Origin: Pseudoalteromonas citrea
GTDB lineage: Bacteria > Pseudomonadota > Gammaproteobacteria > Enterobacterales > Alteromonadaceae
Length of the DNA: 64,000 nt
Assembly (NCBI RefSeq): GCF_000238375.3
Contig: NZ_AHBZ03000023.1
Coordinates: 62,001-126,000 of the forward strand
Direction of reading: 5' to 3'
Positions 9,001 to 16,692 of this stretch are shown here, piece after piece. The notes under the pieces were generated by a model that had not been told where the DNA came from, did not search any database, and saw only the letters and a list, made by a program, of their open reading frames with translations. The position numbers and the translations under genes are program-made. Each line of letters opens with the position of its first letter. Within the stretch, counting starts at the first letter, position 1.

Positions 9001-11780
9001 GCTTCACGCACGGCTGACATACCATATAAGCTTGCTTCAATTTCACCAAGTTCAATTCTAAAGCCTCGGATTTTGACTTGATGGTCAGTGCGTCCCAAAT
9101 ACTCTAATTGACCATTGGCATTCCAACACACCAAATCTCCAGTGCGATACAAACGGCTCCCATCGTTCGCGAATGGGTTAGCAATAAACCGTTCGGCGGT
9201 TAAATCAGGGCGATTTACATACCCTCGAGCCAACCCAATCCCACCTATGTATAGTTCACCGGCGACGCGGTGTGGGCTTAGATTAAGAGAGTGATCGAGT
9301 ACATATAACTGAATCCCGGCAATAGGTTCACCAATGGGCACTGGCAAGCTCGCATTGCCATGGCATGTAAAATGACTCACATCGACCGCTGCTTCTGTAG
9401 GGCCATATAAATTATATACACTGGCATTAGGTAGTTTTTCTAACGCCGTAGCTTGCACTTCGCTCGGTAGCGCTTCGCCACTACACAATATATGTTTGAT
9501 ACTGGTTGCACTGTTTACGTCTTCATGACCGATAAAAGCCTGTAGCATTGACGGTACAAAGTGCAAAGTCGTAATGTTATTTTCATTGATAATATCAAGT
9601 AGCTGCGTACTGTCTTTATGAGCGTTGGGCGGAGCAACAACTAATTGCGCACCGTACATTAACGGCCAAAAGAACTCCCATACGGATACATCAAAACCAA
9701 ACGGTGTTTTTTGTAATACCACATCAGCTTCGGTCAAAGAATACGCAGACTGCTGCCAAGCAATCCGGTTATATATCGCTTCATGGGTATTCCCTACCCC
9801 TTTTGGTTTTCCTGTCGAGCCCGAAGTATAAATAGCATAAGCCAGTTGAGTTGGCTCAATCGGTATATTTGTCGCTTTATCCGCATAGGTACTCAACGGG
9901 ATATCAGCGAAATAACAAACGGATGCAACCTCTTTAAGACTTGCTAGCTGCTGAATAGAATCATCGCATAGTAATAAAGCCAGACCACTACTTTGAGCAA
10001 TATACTCAACCCTATCAATGGGTAAGTTTGGATCAATGGGTACATACGCAGCACCAGCTTTGATCACGCCGAGTAGGCTTATCACCATCTCCAAGCTACG
10101 CTCAAAAACAACCCCCACTTTATCTTCCGCTTGGACTCCTTGAGACATTAAATAATGCGCTAATTGATTTGTTTTTGTCTCAAGCTGCGCGTAACTCAAT
10201 AGTGTGTCAGCAAACCGTACCGCGATCGCATCTGGTGTTTTGGCACTTTGTGCTGAAATAACTTCATGAATTGGGTTTGTAAATGAATGCGGCTGTGCAC
10301 CTTGGCTTAAATCGTGTAACTGTGAAACTTCTGCGTTAGCCAATAATGGTAAGTTAACTAAAGGCGAATCAATATCCCTCAAAACACGCTTTAATAAAAC
10401 ATCCAAAGTTGTTAGGCATTGCGTAGCAAATTCCTTATTGTATAGTTCATTGGCATAAATTAAGTTAAGTATTGTCCCTTCAGCTTTATCCTCAATGACA
10501 TCTAACTGCAGGTCAAACGGGATCCCAAAACGATAAAATTCATAATCGTCTAACGCGACCTTTCCTAGTTGCTTTAGGCTGCTTTTATCTCTACGTAAGT
10601 AATTAAACATCACCTGAAATATTGGATGAACCCCGGTTTGACGTTCTGGGTTAAGGGCTTTTAGTAACAGCTCAAATGGCAAATCTTGATTGCCTAATGC
10701 AGTGCGCGACGTTTGCGATGCTTGACTCAATAATTGCGAAAAGGAGTCTGTATTACTAATGCTTAGCGGGATCACTTGAGTATTCACAAAAAAACCGATT
10801 AAGTTCAATGTTTCACTCATATGCCGATTTGCAACCGGTACCCCTACATTGACCCTGTCCGTATTTGCAAATCGAGAAAGTAATAGTTGCCATGCGGTTA
10901 AAATGATCAAGTAAGGGGTCACGTTACGCTCATTTGCTAATAATGTGATCTGCTGCCAAGTATCCTCCGCCATTAACTGAGTCGCTGTGCTCACTTTATA
11001 TTGTACTTGCTGACGCGCTTGGTTGTTCGCTGGCAACCCTAATGGCTCATCATCGCCGTTAAGTAGTTCACGCCATACTGTCAGTTGCGAATCATACAAT
11101 GCGGTTTTATCTTGTTTATTTAACCATTTCGCGAAATCAAGATAGCCAACCTGCTTTTCCACTACCTGCACAGCATGACCGGCATCCAGCGATACATAAA
11201 TAGCAACAAATTCATCGAGTAACTGCTGCATCGAGGTACCATCGGCGATGATATGGTGTAATGTGACAACAAGGCTGCTATCACCATTCAACGTCACTAA
11301 GCCGACTCGTAACAACTGCCCAATAAGTAAATCAAATGGTTTTGATACGACGGCTTTTAATTTTTCATCTCGACTTGTAAGACATTCAGCCTCGGCTTCA
11401 TAGAGTGTAAACGTACTGTGTGATGCATCGAGCTGCCATACATCCTGTGCATCATCTTCAAAGAACTTGATGCGTAACGCATCATGCGTCTGGCACAAAT
11501 CGTCAAATGCTCGTTCGACTAAAGCCGCGTTCAATACACCTTTAAAGTGCAGTGTCCCACCTAAGTTGTATGCGGTGTCTTTTGGGTCTAATTTCCACGC
11601 ATACCACAATATTTTTTGTGCCGGTGTTAATGGGATCAACTCGCCTTGAGTAACGCTTTCGGTTATTTGAGTGGTCTCACTGGCTTCTGCACCGCTGATA
11701 AGCTGCTGTAACTTGCTGCGTTCAGCCTCTGATAAAGAAGAAAGCTGTCTGTTTTTTCTAGTACGTCTTTGCCGTGACAT
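1..11780 (-). CDS. Giant non-ribosomal peptide synthetase, C-A(Ser)-PCP-E-C-A(Gly)-PCP-C-A(Gly)-PCP-C..., runs off the left edge
   Basis: At least 3926 codons are open from an ATG at 11780, preceded by a GGAG Shine-Dalgarno, to the window edge, so the C-terminus is missing. Domains in order, with approximate residues of the key motifs: C1 (HHIIADG ~176), A1 (~697), PCP1 (LGGDS ~1038), E (HHLVIDGVSWR ~1220), C2 (HHMLLDG ~1679), A2 (~2192), PCP2 (~2522), C3 (HHIIADG ~2702), A3 (~3219), PCP3 (~3541), C4 (HHIISDG ~3725). All catalytic histidines and phosphopantetheine serines are present. Reading the specificity positions by alignment to GrsA gives D-V-W-H-L-S-L-V-D for A1 (the serine code) and D-I-L-Q-L-G-M-I-W for both A2 and A3 (the glycine code). 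The E domain would give D-Ser. The protein opens with a C domain behind a short basic helix, so it should accept the chain from the upstream PKS. No thioesterase is in view. Confidence 0.95.
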   Translation of the reverse strand, partial: MSRQRRTRKNRQLSSLSEAERSKLQQLISGAEASETTQITESVTQGELIPLTPAQKILWYAWKLDPKDTAYNLGGTLHFKGVLNAALVERAFDDLCQTHDALRIKFFEDDAQDVWQLDASHSTFTLYEAEAECLTSRDEKLKAVVSKPFDLLIGQLLRVGLVTLNGDSSLVVTLHHIIADGTSMQQLLDEFVAIYVSLDAGHAVQVVEKQVGYLDFAKWLNKQDKTALYDSQLTVWRELLNGDDEPLGLPANNQARQQVQYKVSTATQLMAEDTWQQITLLANERNVTPYLIILTAWQLLLSRFANTDRVNVGVPVANRHMSETLNLIGFFVNTQVIPLSISNTDSFSQLLSQASQTSRTALGNQDLPFELLLKALNPERQTGVHPIFQVMFNYLRRDKSSLKQLGKVALDDYEFYRFGIPFDLQLDVIEDKAEGTILNLIYANELYNKEFATQCLTTLDVLLKRVLRDIDSPLVNLPLLANAEVSQLHDLSQGAQPHSFTNPIHEVISAQSAKTPDAIAVRFADTLLSYAQLETKTNQLAHYLMSQGVQAEDKVGVVFERSLEMVISLLGVIKAGAAYVPIDPNLPIDRVEYIAQSSGLALLLCDDSIQQLASLKEVASVCYFADIPLSTYADKATNIPIEPTQLAYAIYTSGSTGKPKGVGNTHEAIYNRIAWQQSAYSLTEADVVLQKTPFGFDVSVWEFFWPLMYGAQLVVAPPNAHKDSTQLLDIINENNITTLHFVPSMLQAFIGHEDVNSATSIKHILCSGEALPSEVQATALEKLPNASVYNLYGPTEAAVDVSHFTCHGNASLPVPIGEPIAGIQLYVLDHSLNLSPHRVAGELYIGGIGLARGYVNRPDLTAERFIANPFANDGSRLYRTGDLVCWNANGQLEYLGRTDHQVKIRGFRIELGEIEASLYGMSAVREAVVIADQGPSGQRLVAYVSGHNNADVDSKELQQALGERLPDYMVPSVIIVLDTLPLNSNGKVDRKALPEPVAQVQTSYQAPQGLREELLGQTWQRVLGHTQISRDDNFFALGGDSILSLQIVAAMRQHGYALSAKQLFDAPTIAQLASQLRDLKDDDMAAQIVSGDVPLLPIQHTYFARQPAKLSHWNQAIRLTPPKPIGLTELAQSVQALIKHHDSLRLQYTQQGVWHQAYRAYDEVDYREALWYQKTTDSEFNRYLSQAAEQAQASLNITRGDNIRVVYVHSETRQQLILIAHHLVIDGVSWRILIDDLVQGIEQTVSGSIITLTPKSHSYQYWAQQLQAYPSTYADEFALWDSQQSTALALPNFVAGGDDTMQSAKTLQSELSEAQTHALLSQAQRPYRTQIDELLLTALSVALEKWTGANDAQVFIEGHGREPWQSGLDLSRTLGWFTALYPIKLTRFMDIADTIIATKERLRALPNKGIGYGAFKYYGSEAQQQALKTQCKPQIEFNYLGQLDASSNAQFADWQMSTDGVGSSIAAENPLSADIAINCAVQNGQLQLSITYSSACLLQADMAEFAHLFEQAIGDVIDHCTDAQIRFTPADVPLLTMSQVELDELPIPQPLVSSIYPLTAMQQGMMFHSMAEQSAAYLNQLRLDITGLDVARFKAAWQLVVERHDALRSGFISASKEPLQYVVKDHQITFTELNWQSSSDQTTDTLAKALLDKGFVVTEQVGLMSFTLVQLAAAEHHFIWTYHHMLLDGWSSTAVLAEVMMAYQEQALAVPGGQFKDYLSYLANQNIAASDKYWQGRLEQLRDATYLTELQSSVNEPSEHGYAKYTLQLNEQQAEQLQTFAQQQQITVNTVLQGAWSLLLGRMLNKSVVCFGATTSGRPADLVGSDHTVGLFINTLPVISTLDNEKTVGQWLKERQQDSMASREFEHTPLNQIQKLAEGLVSFNQQGLFDSLLIFENYPVSDTLGAADFNGTRFNLVENREETNYPLTVFVETAQGLTINFAYQGWRLSEERVTQLASNLERLLDALQTHVEKPLSQIQLLDDNAQGAIAKLGRGQSEVLSEKDALALFEERAEQTPKAVAVRNEYSEYITYAALNQRANQLAHALIARGVTTETPIVVSMTRGIEMILAILAVNKAGGVYVPIALELPDERRDYIFKHSGAKLVLTNTNSHFADDITSLNITEMVLDSYSDTKPNNVRHHDQLVYTLYTSGSTGLPKGVAINHGNLLNFLLGMQKRLGLESTLNALALTSLSFDISGLEIYLPLISGGTVTVANDTTALTPALLSEQDLLQATPAGWRSLLALNLLSDVDGTLALCGGEALPAELVGELAKTGVALWNMYGPTETTIWSSCYHVEQPAVHLGDAILNTQLYVLDNQLNLCPQMVVGELYIAGAGLARGYLSRPDLSAERFVANPFADDGSRLYRSGDLVRWNDQDQLEYLGRTDHQVKIRGYRIELGDIEAQLYRCDGVKEAVVIDDNSTGSTQLVGYVSGEQLDAEIVKVSISQWLPDYMMPALITVLDDIPHNSNGKIDRNALPKPQWQAPQAFEAAQTEIECHLAAIWQTVLGAEQVGRHDSFFALGGDSISSLRVIALAKKHNLFVPVDALFESADLAQLAARLEAMPMEVLDIPRLAIPYTGLSYAQQRQWLLWKLDPSSAAYHITGALRLTGDLDLTAVEQALTYVMQRHDSLRTHFSETAQGDVLQQISVSTDLPLVQHDVSAGHSASRDALFTEVFDLLGNEPLVRFGLFKYSENSYELGVVLHHIIADGWSVKLLIDDFVAAYEAIKQGDVLQVGSPELRYSDYAKWQQVRLNDGEEVRQLAYWQDKLGSDHSVLGLPYDKTFSTEDKRSANHEWTLPSELKGQLNQVAKQQGCTLFSILMAAWQVVLHRFSGESHIKVGMPTANRQYSGCENVVGMFVNTQVIANKLDGAQSLLEVVNEVAQTLTEAQANQDLPFEKLVDALDVPRDSHSTPIFQVMMNHQQISEDKLAQLSGLEFEVMQAPRIEAQLDLTLNSFEDAFGTLNVSIEYFAARFSAARVKTLGDAFSYVLSMCAERPDMLVSELELLTSDTQKQLISKGCGKTCSFKQSVLLQFAEAVHKNTDAVVLRHGHIDMHYGELDARSNQLANYLIAQGVQAEDNVGLVFSRGIDMIVSMLAVLKAGAVYVPLAPSLPAERVAYICEHSELVYALCNTEHSLPEHVHIWSLNDDGLTKHSTTAPDINISSEQLAYVLYTSGSTGKPKGVAISHGSLSNFVASMAETFDSNDSHAWLALTSLSFDISGLEIYLPLLHGSTLVIADSVMDVDSDLLSQVTHVQATPAGWRSLLAQEVLGQPLVGLCGGEALPESLAQALKAQQVQLFNMYGPTETTIWSSCHEVGASIHLGDAIHNTQLYVLDSALNLCPPLVQGELYIAGDGLARGYLARPDLTAERFIANPFDEVGSRLYRTGDNVRWNGKGELEYLGRVDHQVKVRGFRIELGEIEAVLDSQAGVRAAVVVADEGPNGARLVAYVESDTVEQAELNALLASKLPEYMLPNVIVILAALPLNTSGKVDRKALPKAEAQMHEFMAPETELESKLADIWQTVLGAEQVGRHDNFFALGGDSITSLRFIAAAKQAEVYLDIADVFKAHDLQALALLASTKKPEKLQPLERLEPAYSGLSYAQQRQWFLWKLAPDSDAYHISGGLMLRGQLDMHALQSALDHVVAKHSTLRTRFHDDSKGSVTQYVQAHTACHIATLPASASVSEQQMLRSALVSKPFDLANDLLYRIAVIAHDDEQHELIVVMHHIISDGWSMNLIINDFVIGYKAAKQQQALTIDAQAARYSDYAKWQKSWLENGAEQRQLTYWHSVLGDEHPVLELPTDLHTTEQEYLSAELRFDIAPVLQEQLAQVAKRHETTLFSVLMAAWHVLLQRVSGQSEVRVGMPIANRQHADTQDMVGFFVNTQIIKTHMTGAETVDDVMALIVTALQGAQANQDLPFEKLVNSF

Positions 11781-11827
11781 TCTGGCTCCACTCAACATAA
11801 ATTGGTTCAAATTTAATATGTGAGCTA

Positions 11828-11833
11828 GACGAA
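11828..11833 (-). promoter_or_regulatory. TTCGTC element upstream of the giant NRPS, possible ECF sigma -10
   Basis: The minus strand reads ATTCGTC 48 bases before the NRPS start codon. The same TTCGTC core lies upstream of the first TonB receptor (14078-14083) and of the acylase (31054-31059), on the same strand. ECF sigma factors often need a CGT or CGTC -10. No convincing matching -35 is visible at this copy. Confidence 0.3.
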
Positions 11834-11913
11834 TAGAAACCTGAAAAATCAAGCATTGTGGTGCTTTATTTTATTGTGTAACTGAGACAAAAGGGGGCGT
11901 GTTAGAACATAAG

Positions 11914-11948
11914 ATGTACGCTGTGGTTATTTTTCTCACAGCGTACAT
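11914..11948 (-). terminator. Perfect 12-bp inverted repeat after the TonB receptor gene
   Basis: ATGTACGCTGTG and its complement are separated by an 11-base loop, starting 14 bases beyond the receptor stop codon. The stem is strong but the following minus-strand tract is only weakly T-rich. A terminator for the receptor gene is the simplest reading. Confidence 0.6.
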
Positions 11949-11961
11949 TAATTATAGAGAA

Positions 11962-14043
11962 TTACAGATTATATGTTACAGAAAAACCAACTGTACGTGG
12001 CTCTGTTAATTGACCTGTTACAATCTCACCAGTCATAGGCGAACGATCCATTGCGGTTTCATTGTCTTGATCAAATGCGTTATTAACATACGCATCTGCT
12101 CGCCAATTATCCGCAATATAAGCGACTGAAAAACGTGTTTCAGTGTAACTATCCGTTTGATATAAATCTGACTGACTAATTTGTGCTTCTGCAACATGCT
12201 TTCGTAGGATCTTGCTTTGATAAGCACTTGTATAGCGAGTATTCAAACTAAATTGAACATTATCTGTCAACCAATAATCAGCCCCAATACTTGCTGTCGC
12301 GCTTGGTGCCATCGGTAACTCTTGACTTAACAAATGTTGATTATTGCTATTGGCTTTTTCAATACTGGTCTCTAATGAACCAAAGCTACCTGATAATGTC
12401 AATGAATCGGTCACAGCATAGGTTAACTCTGCTTCAAATCCATAACTTTTTACATCTTCAACATTGTGGATAACTGTATCCCACTGCTGACCTGAGTCAC
12501 CCGTTGCGAAAACTTGATAACCCGAATAATCGTTATAGAAAACATTTGCTGCAAGATTTAATACATCATCCCATGATTTGCGCACACTGAACTCATACGT
12601 ATTAACGTATTCAGGCTCATAACTATAAACTGAAGCAGAAGCCCAATTAAAGTCTCCACCACCTGAGTTATACCCTTTGCGGAAGCTAAGACCAAGCGTT
12701 AGCTCTTCATCAACAGTATGTAAATAAGCGATTTTTGGTAAATAAAGCGTCTCATCATTGGCAATGATAAATGATGCACCGGATGCTGCTCTAAATTCAC
12801 GATGTTGCTTCTCTTTTTCAATTCGCCCACCTGCAATAACTTGGCCTTGTTCAGAAACACTCACCGTTACTTCACCATAAATAGCATCTGATGAAGACTC
12901 ATCATCCCCTTCGTAGATACCCTTATTGAAGAAAGCTTGTTCACGATCATATCTATACACACCAAAGTGCCCACTTAAGCCATCATCAAAAGCAAAGCTA
13001 AATTTACCATCTACAGTTTGGCTTTCATCATCCATACGTACATGCCAGACAAGTGGGTATTGATGAAACTCATAGCTATAATCAACATCTGACACCAATA
13101 ATTCAATGTCAAAATTGTCACTTATCTCATAAGATGTTTTTAAATAAGTATGTTCACTATTTACTTCTTTATCACGTGCATATGACGTATCGGTGTTTCT
13201 CGGTGATGAAATAATACGTTTAGAAAGGTCTGGTCCGCCTAAACCCCAATAGCGGAATCCTTCTTCTTGCGAATCAACATAACTCAAAAGCATATCAAGC
13301 CCATCAACTTGTGATGGCGTCCATTGTAATTTCGCATTGATCCGTGTCAGCTCAATTGGCTTAGGGTCGAAAGAATATGAATCCCCTTCAGCTAGCTGAA
13401 AGTGAGAGTGGTGCTCTCTATCAACATTTTGTACGGTAAAACGATACGCCAATTCATTTTCTATAATAGGCGCAGACACCATAGCTGAAAGCTCTTTGCT
13501 TTGCATTTTATTCGCATAGCCCGCTCTCACAGATGCTTCTAATCTATCCATGGAAGGGGTATTTGTAGTGACATAAATACTTCCTCCCATACTGTTACGG
13601 CCACTATTGGAAGATTGTGGTCCACGTAACACTTCAATTTGCTTTACATCCCACAAACCAAGATCACCCGTTAAGGTTGCCACGAATGGTTCAGCAACAC
13701 CATCGGTTAAAACCGCGACACGCGCTTTAGCACCTGACGTGAAAGAGTAAGAGCCAATGGCAATTCCTTCCCCTTTTACACCCCGAATACTTGGTAAACT
13801 ATCTGAAAAAACAACATTTGCAATATCCGCTAAAATATCGACATATGAATCTGATTGTCCATTAGCAAGCTCTTCACTCGTAATTACTGCAACAGAAGTC
13901 GTAGTATCTTTTAATGAGCGACCCGCTTTCTCACCATAAACAACAATATTCTCTATCGATGTAATTTGTTCTTTTTCATCCGCTGAAACAGCTGCCGATA
14001 CTGCTAAGGCAACTGGAACCATACAAAATGCCAGTTTATTCAT
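11962..14043 (-). CDS. TonB-dependent outer-membrane receptor (siderophore-type)
   Basis: The 693-residue protein has a signal peptide of about 21 residues ending in AVSA, then a plug domain (motifs VEVLRGP-like IEVLRGPQSS and NSMGGSIYV) and a 22-strand barrel ending in a Tyr-Asn-Leu terminus. It would import a ferric chelate across the outer membrane using TonB-ExbBD energy. It lies between the second receptor and the giant NRPS, on the same strand, which makes it the likely receptor for the product of this locus. Its upstream region carries a TAAAT-N16-CGT element resembling a PvdS-type promoter, fitting control by the lone ECF sigma at 31189. The substrate cannot be read from sequence alone. 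Confidence 0.9.
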   Translation of the reverse strand: MNKLAFCMVPVALAVSAAVSADEKEQITSIENIVVYGEKAGRSLKDTTTSVAVITSEELANGQSDSYVDILADIANVVFSDSLPSIRGVKGEGIAIGSYSFTSGAKARVAVLTDGVAEPFVATLTGDLGLWDVKQIEVLRGPQSSNSGRNSMGGSIYVTTNTPSMDRLEASVRAGYANKMQSKELSAMVSAPIIENELAYRFTVQNVDREHHSHFQLAEGDSYSFDPKPIELTRINAKLQWTPSQVDGLDMLLSYVDSQEEGFRYWGLGGPDLSKRIISSPRNTDTSYARDKEVNSEHTYLKTSYEISDNFDIELLVSDVDYSYEFHQYPLVWHVRMDDESQTVDGKFSFAFDDGLSGHFGVYRYDREQAFFNKGIYEGDDESSSDAIYGEVTVSVSEQGQVIAGGRIEKEKQHREFRAASGASFIIANDETLYLPKIAYLHTVDEELTLGLSFRKGYNSGGGDFNWASASVYSYEPEYVNTYEFSVRKSWDDVLNLAANVFYNDYSGYQVFATGDSGQQWDTVIHNVEDVKSYGFEAELTYAVTDSLTLSGSFGSLETSIEKANSNNQHLLSQELPMAPSATASIGADYWLTDNVQFSLNTRYTSAYQSKILRKHVAEAQISQSDLYQTDSYTETRFSVAYIADNWRADAYVNNAFDQDNETAMDRSPMTGEIVTGQLTEPRTVGFSVTYNL

Positions 14044-14078
14044 TATTCCATCCTAAATTATAGTTAGCCGACCAACAG

Positions 14079-14102
14079 ACGAACATAATAAAGAAATATT
14101 TA
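14079..14102 (-). promoter_or_regulatory. TAAAT-N16-CGT element upstream of TonB receptor, PvdS-type promoter candidate
   Basis: On the minus strand TAAAT (14098-14102) is followed after exactly 16 bases by CGT (14079-14081), inside TTCGTC. This is the spacing of the iron-starvation box read by the pyoverdine sigma factor PvdS. It lies 35 bases upstream of the receptor start codon. The assignment is inference from one site. Confidence 0.4.
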
Positions 14103-14275
14103 ACGACACAGAAAGTAAATTTATTATTAATATTCAATAGATAACAATGCAATCCAACTTTTAAATGGCCAGAAATTGACCCTTTAAACTAGCAAAGAAA
14201 GAGATATCAATATACTCAAAAACACCTAAACCAACCCCTCACAATTAACCAAAAAGCAATAATAAAAAACTATAA

Positions 14276-14301
14276 CAGCGATATTAATTAAATTATCGCT
14301 G
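14276..14301. repeat. Inverted repeat CAGCGATA/TATCGCTG, possible operator
   Basis: Two 8-bp perfect arms flank a 10-base AT-only centre containing TTAATTAA. It lies about 230 bases upstream of the first TonB receptor and about 115 downstream of the second. It could be an operator or a second transcript-end hairpin. Confidence 0.35.
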
Positions 14302-14345
14302 CGATAGCCCTGCCTCTTTCTATTTCAAAGGTGAAGTAAATTGAT

Positions 14346-14386
14346 AAAGCCCATACATTGCAACGGGCGACAAAGGTATGGGCTTT
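14346..14386 (-). terminator. Inverted repeat after the second TonB receptor gene
   Basis: AAAGCCCATAC and GTATGGGCTTT form an 11-bp stem with a 19-base loop, 32 bases beyond the receptor stop codon. The downstream T tract is weak, so termination is likely but not certain. Confidence 0.5.
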
Positions 14387-14417
14387 GGTAGGAAACACAT
14401 TAGATTTTTAATAATTG

Positions 14418-16565
14418 CTAAAATTGATAGGCAATACTGGCCTTAATATTGCGACCCGGCTCATAGTCCATCATAAATAATCCGTTTTCGCCCGCTAATG
14501 GATGGCCTGTTACACCATTTTTTGAAGATTGTGAGGCATAAAACTCATCGAATAGATTATCAATTCCCAACCGTATATTAACCTCTGGGATCGCTGCAGG
14601 AGACCAATGTGCTGCGAGGTTATGTACTGCGTAGCTGTATTTTTCATTATTAATGCTGGCCCCCCCTAAAAAGTGCCCACCAGCAACCCCATCAACCAGC
14701 ATGGCCTCCCATGCAATATCAAGATCATAATCTGTTAACTGATATGCCACTTTCGTGGTGATGGTATCTCCTTGCTCACGCTCTAACCGCGCTCCATCTA
14801 ATTGTGAATATTGACTAAAAGCAGACAAGTCACTGCTTGATTGCGCATACGTCAATTGCACCGACAAAGCGTTATGCGTGAACTGTGAATACGCTTCAAA
14901 TCCCTCAATACGCATATCACCGATATTGTCTTTCCACTGGTCCCAGCGATGCTTTGGATTAGGCTTCATCGCACTGTCAAAAATATAATTATCAATCTGT
15001 GTTGAAAACGCAGTAACACCTGCAGACCACGTCATGGATTGCCCAATGTGATGTTGATACGCCACGGCAAGCTCGGTATTGAGCCCAGTTTCAGCTTCAA
15101 TCGCACTATTTTCACTGTCTCTAAGACCCGCCCCCGCAAAAACCTCACCAATCTCAGGTCCTTTAAACAACTCTGTGCTACTGAATTTGACCAGAAAGTT
15201 ATCAGTGATCTGATATTCAGCGGCAAGGGACAGTGATAGCTCTGAGTAATCATTACTCACGACTTTCGCGTCTAGCTCATAACTGTCGTGGCGAACACCC
15301 GCGATCATTACCAAGCCATTCTCAAATTCAATGCGATCTTGCACAAATACCGCGATATTCTTGGCACTTTCTTGTGACACAGCGACCGAGCTATCCATGC
15401 TGACCTTATGAAAATCAGTATCGTGTTTAAGATAATCTAAGCCATAAGTAATAATGTGGTTTTCATCCGAAAATAAAGCGTTAAACGGCGTTTCGGCTAA
15501 CATATTAAGGCCACTGTTTTTCGCCTCTCCCGTAACTTGGCCAGCATGACCACTAAAGCGCGGATTCGGTGATAATGCCCAACCAGCTTCATCGCGGTAC
15601 AGCTCACTGGTATTGCTAAATATACTTGCCTTTAATACAGAATCTCGGCCCCAGCCTAAGTCATAACTTAAAGTCAGCGTGTCACGGGTAAACTCAGTCG
15701 GCCACAAAAGAGGTGTGCCCAGCCCTTTCTCAAACACTAAGTCAGTTGCTAGCCCCATATCAGGTCGGTAACTATAATTCCCTTTATCTTGATAGGCTTC
15801 GTAGCTTAGTGCCAAACGTTGCTGCGCATTAATATTCCAGCCAATTTTGACCAAGGTATCATGGACCTTTCCTTCCAAGCCCCGTACGGTGCCATCAGTC
15901 CCCGCGACTTGTTGACCCGTTTGATCTTTAATCTTACCGCCACCGACTTCATAATTATCACTGTTCACTTGGTTGTAATACGCTAAAAAGTCCAATTGCT
16001 CGTTTAGCTCGCCATAACCGGTGAATGAGAAACGATGCCCCGCATTGTCAGCAACTCCGACCGATACACGGCCACCCATAGATGTTCCATCAGTCAATAG
16101 ATCGGCAGCCTGTTTGGTTTCAAAGCGCACAGCCCCGCCCAACCCACCATTGATCACCGAGTTCGTGCCGGTTTCAATATCTACTGATTTTAAAATATCT
16201 GCATGGATCTGTAAGTTACCCATATGGTGATACATATAAGAGTTTTGCGCTGCGCCATCTATTGATATTTTCAGGTCCTTATCATCCATGCTGCGAATGG
16301 TAATACGCTGATTTAAAGAGTGCGCACCCCCTACATCAATACCAGGGATACTGCGCAATAAATCGGAAATGTGGTCAGCTTGCTTATTTGCAATATCTTG
16401 CTCTTGTAAGTACAGAGCTGACGTTTTAACTTGCGTGCTCCACACTGAAATTTTCTCTATGTCATCAGCCGCAGCCAATGCGCTCGGGGCGGCACACACC
16501 CCAGCCACAGCCAATGCTAAACCAGTACGACGAAAACTCACTTGCTGAGCAGTTAAAACCAACAT
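14418..16565 (-). CDS. TonB-dependent receptor of the heme/hemoglobin receptor family
   Basis: The 715-residue protein starts at an ATG with an AAAGGTG ribosome site. A long signal peptide ends near SALA-A (about residue 32). The plug has the heme-receptor hallmark GGLGGAVRFETKQAADLL. In the barrel the stretch ELFKGPEIGEVF matches the place of the FRAP motif of heme receptors such as HutA/HemR, but reads FKGP, and the NPNL position is also altered (NSAI). It ends in Phe, as outer-membrane barrels usually do. It is divergent from the AraC-type regulator, sharing a 127-base promoter region. The family suggests heme or a related large chelate as ligand. The changed motifs leave room for another ligand, including this locus's own product. 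Confidence 0.85.
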   Translation of the reverse strand: MLVLTAQQVSFRRTGLALAVAGVCAAPSALAAADDIEKISVWSTQVKTSALYLQEQDIANKQADHISDLLRSIPGIDVGGAHSLNQRITIRSMDDKDLKISIDGAAQNSYMYHHMGNLQIHADILKSVDIETGTNSVINGGLGGAVRFETKQAADLLTDGTSMGGRVSVGVADNAGHRFSFTGYGELNEQLDFLAYYNQVNSDNYEVGGGKIKDQTGQQVAGTDGTVRGLEGKVHDTLVKIGWNINAQQRLALSYEAYQDKGNYSYRPDMGLATDLVFEKGLGTPLLWPTEFTRDTLTLSYDLGWGRDSVLKASIFSNTSELYRDEAGWALSPNPRFSGHAGQVTGEAKNSGLNMLAETPFNALFSDENHIITYGLDYLKHDTDFHKVSMDSSVAVSQESAKNIAVFVQDRIEFENGLVMIAGVRHDSYELDAKVVSNDYSELSLSLAAEYQITDNFLVKFSSTELFKGPEIGEVFAGAGLRDSENSAIEAETGLNTELAVAYQHHIGQSMTWSAGVTAFSTQIDNYIFDSAMKPNPKHRWDQWKDNIGDMRIEGFEAYSQFTHNALSVQLTYAQSSSDLSAFSQYSQLDGARLEREQGDTITTKVAYQLTDYDLDIAWEAMLVDGVAGGHFLGGASINNEKYSYAVHNLAAHWSPAAIPEVNIRLGIDNLFDEFYASQSSKNGVTGHPLAGENGLFMMDYEPGRNIKASIAYQF

Positions 16566-16585
16566 ACAACACCTTTTTAAATGTA

Positions 16586-16605
16586 AATAAGAACCAATAT
16601 CAATA
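16586..16605. promoter_or_regulatory. Weak Fur-box-like sequence between receptor and regulator
   Basis: AATAAGAACCAATATCAATA matches a Fur-type operator (AATGAGAATGATTATCATTT) at 14 of 20 positions by eye. It sits 20 bases before the receptor start in the divergent promoter region. It is much weaker than the site at 31131. Confidence 0.3.
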
Positions 16606-16692
16606 TTGTACAGAGTTTATGGGTTGATATTTGTGCTTCTATTTTGCAAAATCGCCTAATTTATTTGCAAAAACGTCAAGGATGTACAGGTT

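Larger units (their letters stand above)
14044..14345. other. Intergenic region between the two TonB receptor genes
   Basis: This AT-rich gap holds the promoter-like TAAAT-N16-CGT element (14079-14102) and an 8-bp inverted repeat around a TTAATTAA core (14276-14301). No plausible open reading frame or RNA gene is visible. Confidence 0.6.

Noticed and set aside
36-11649. Many plus-strand open frames of 60-90 codons under the giant NRPS
   Set aside because: They are antisense to a continuous, motif-rich NRPS frame, have no ribosome sites or recognisable domains, and are expected shadows.
12033-12227. 64-codon minus-strand frame within the TonB receptor
   Set aside because: It lies out of frame inside the receptor gene, which is intact from signal peptide to terminal strand.
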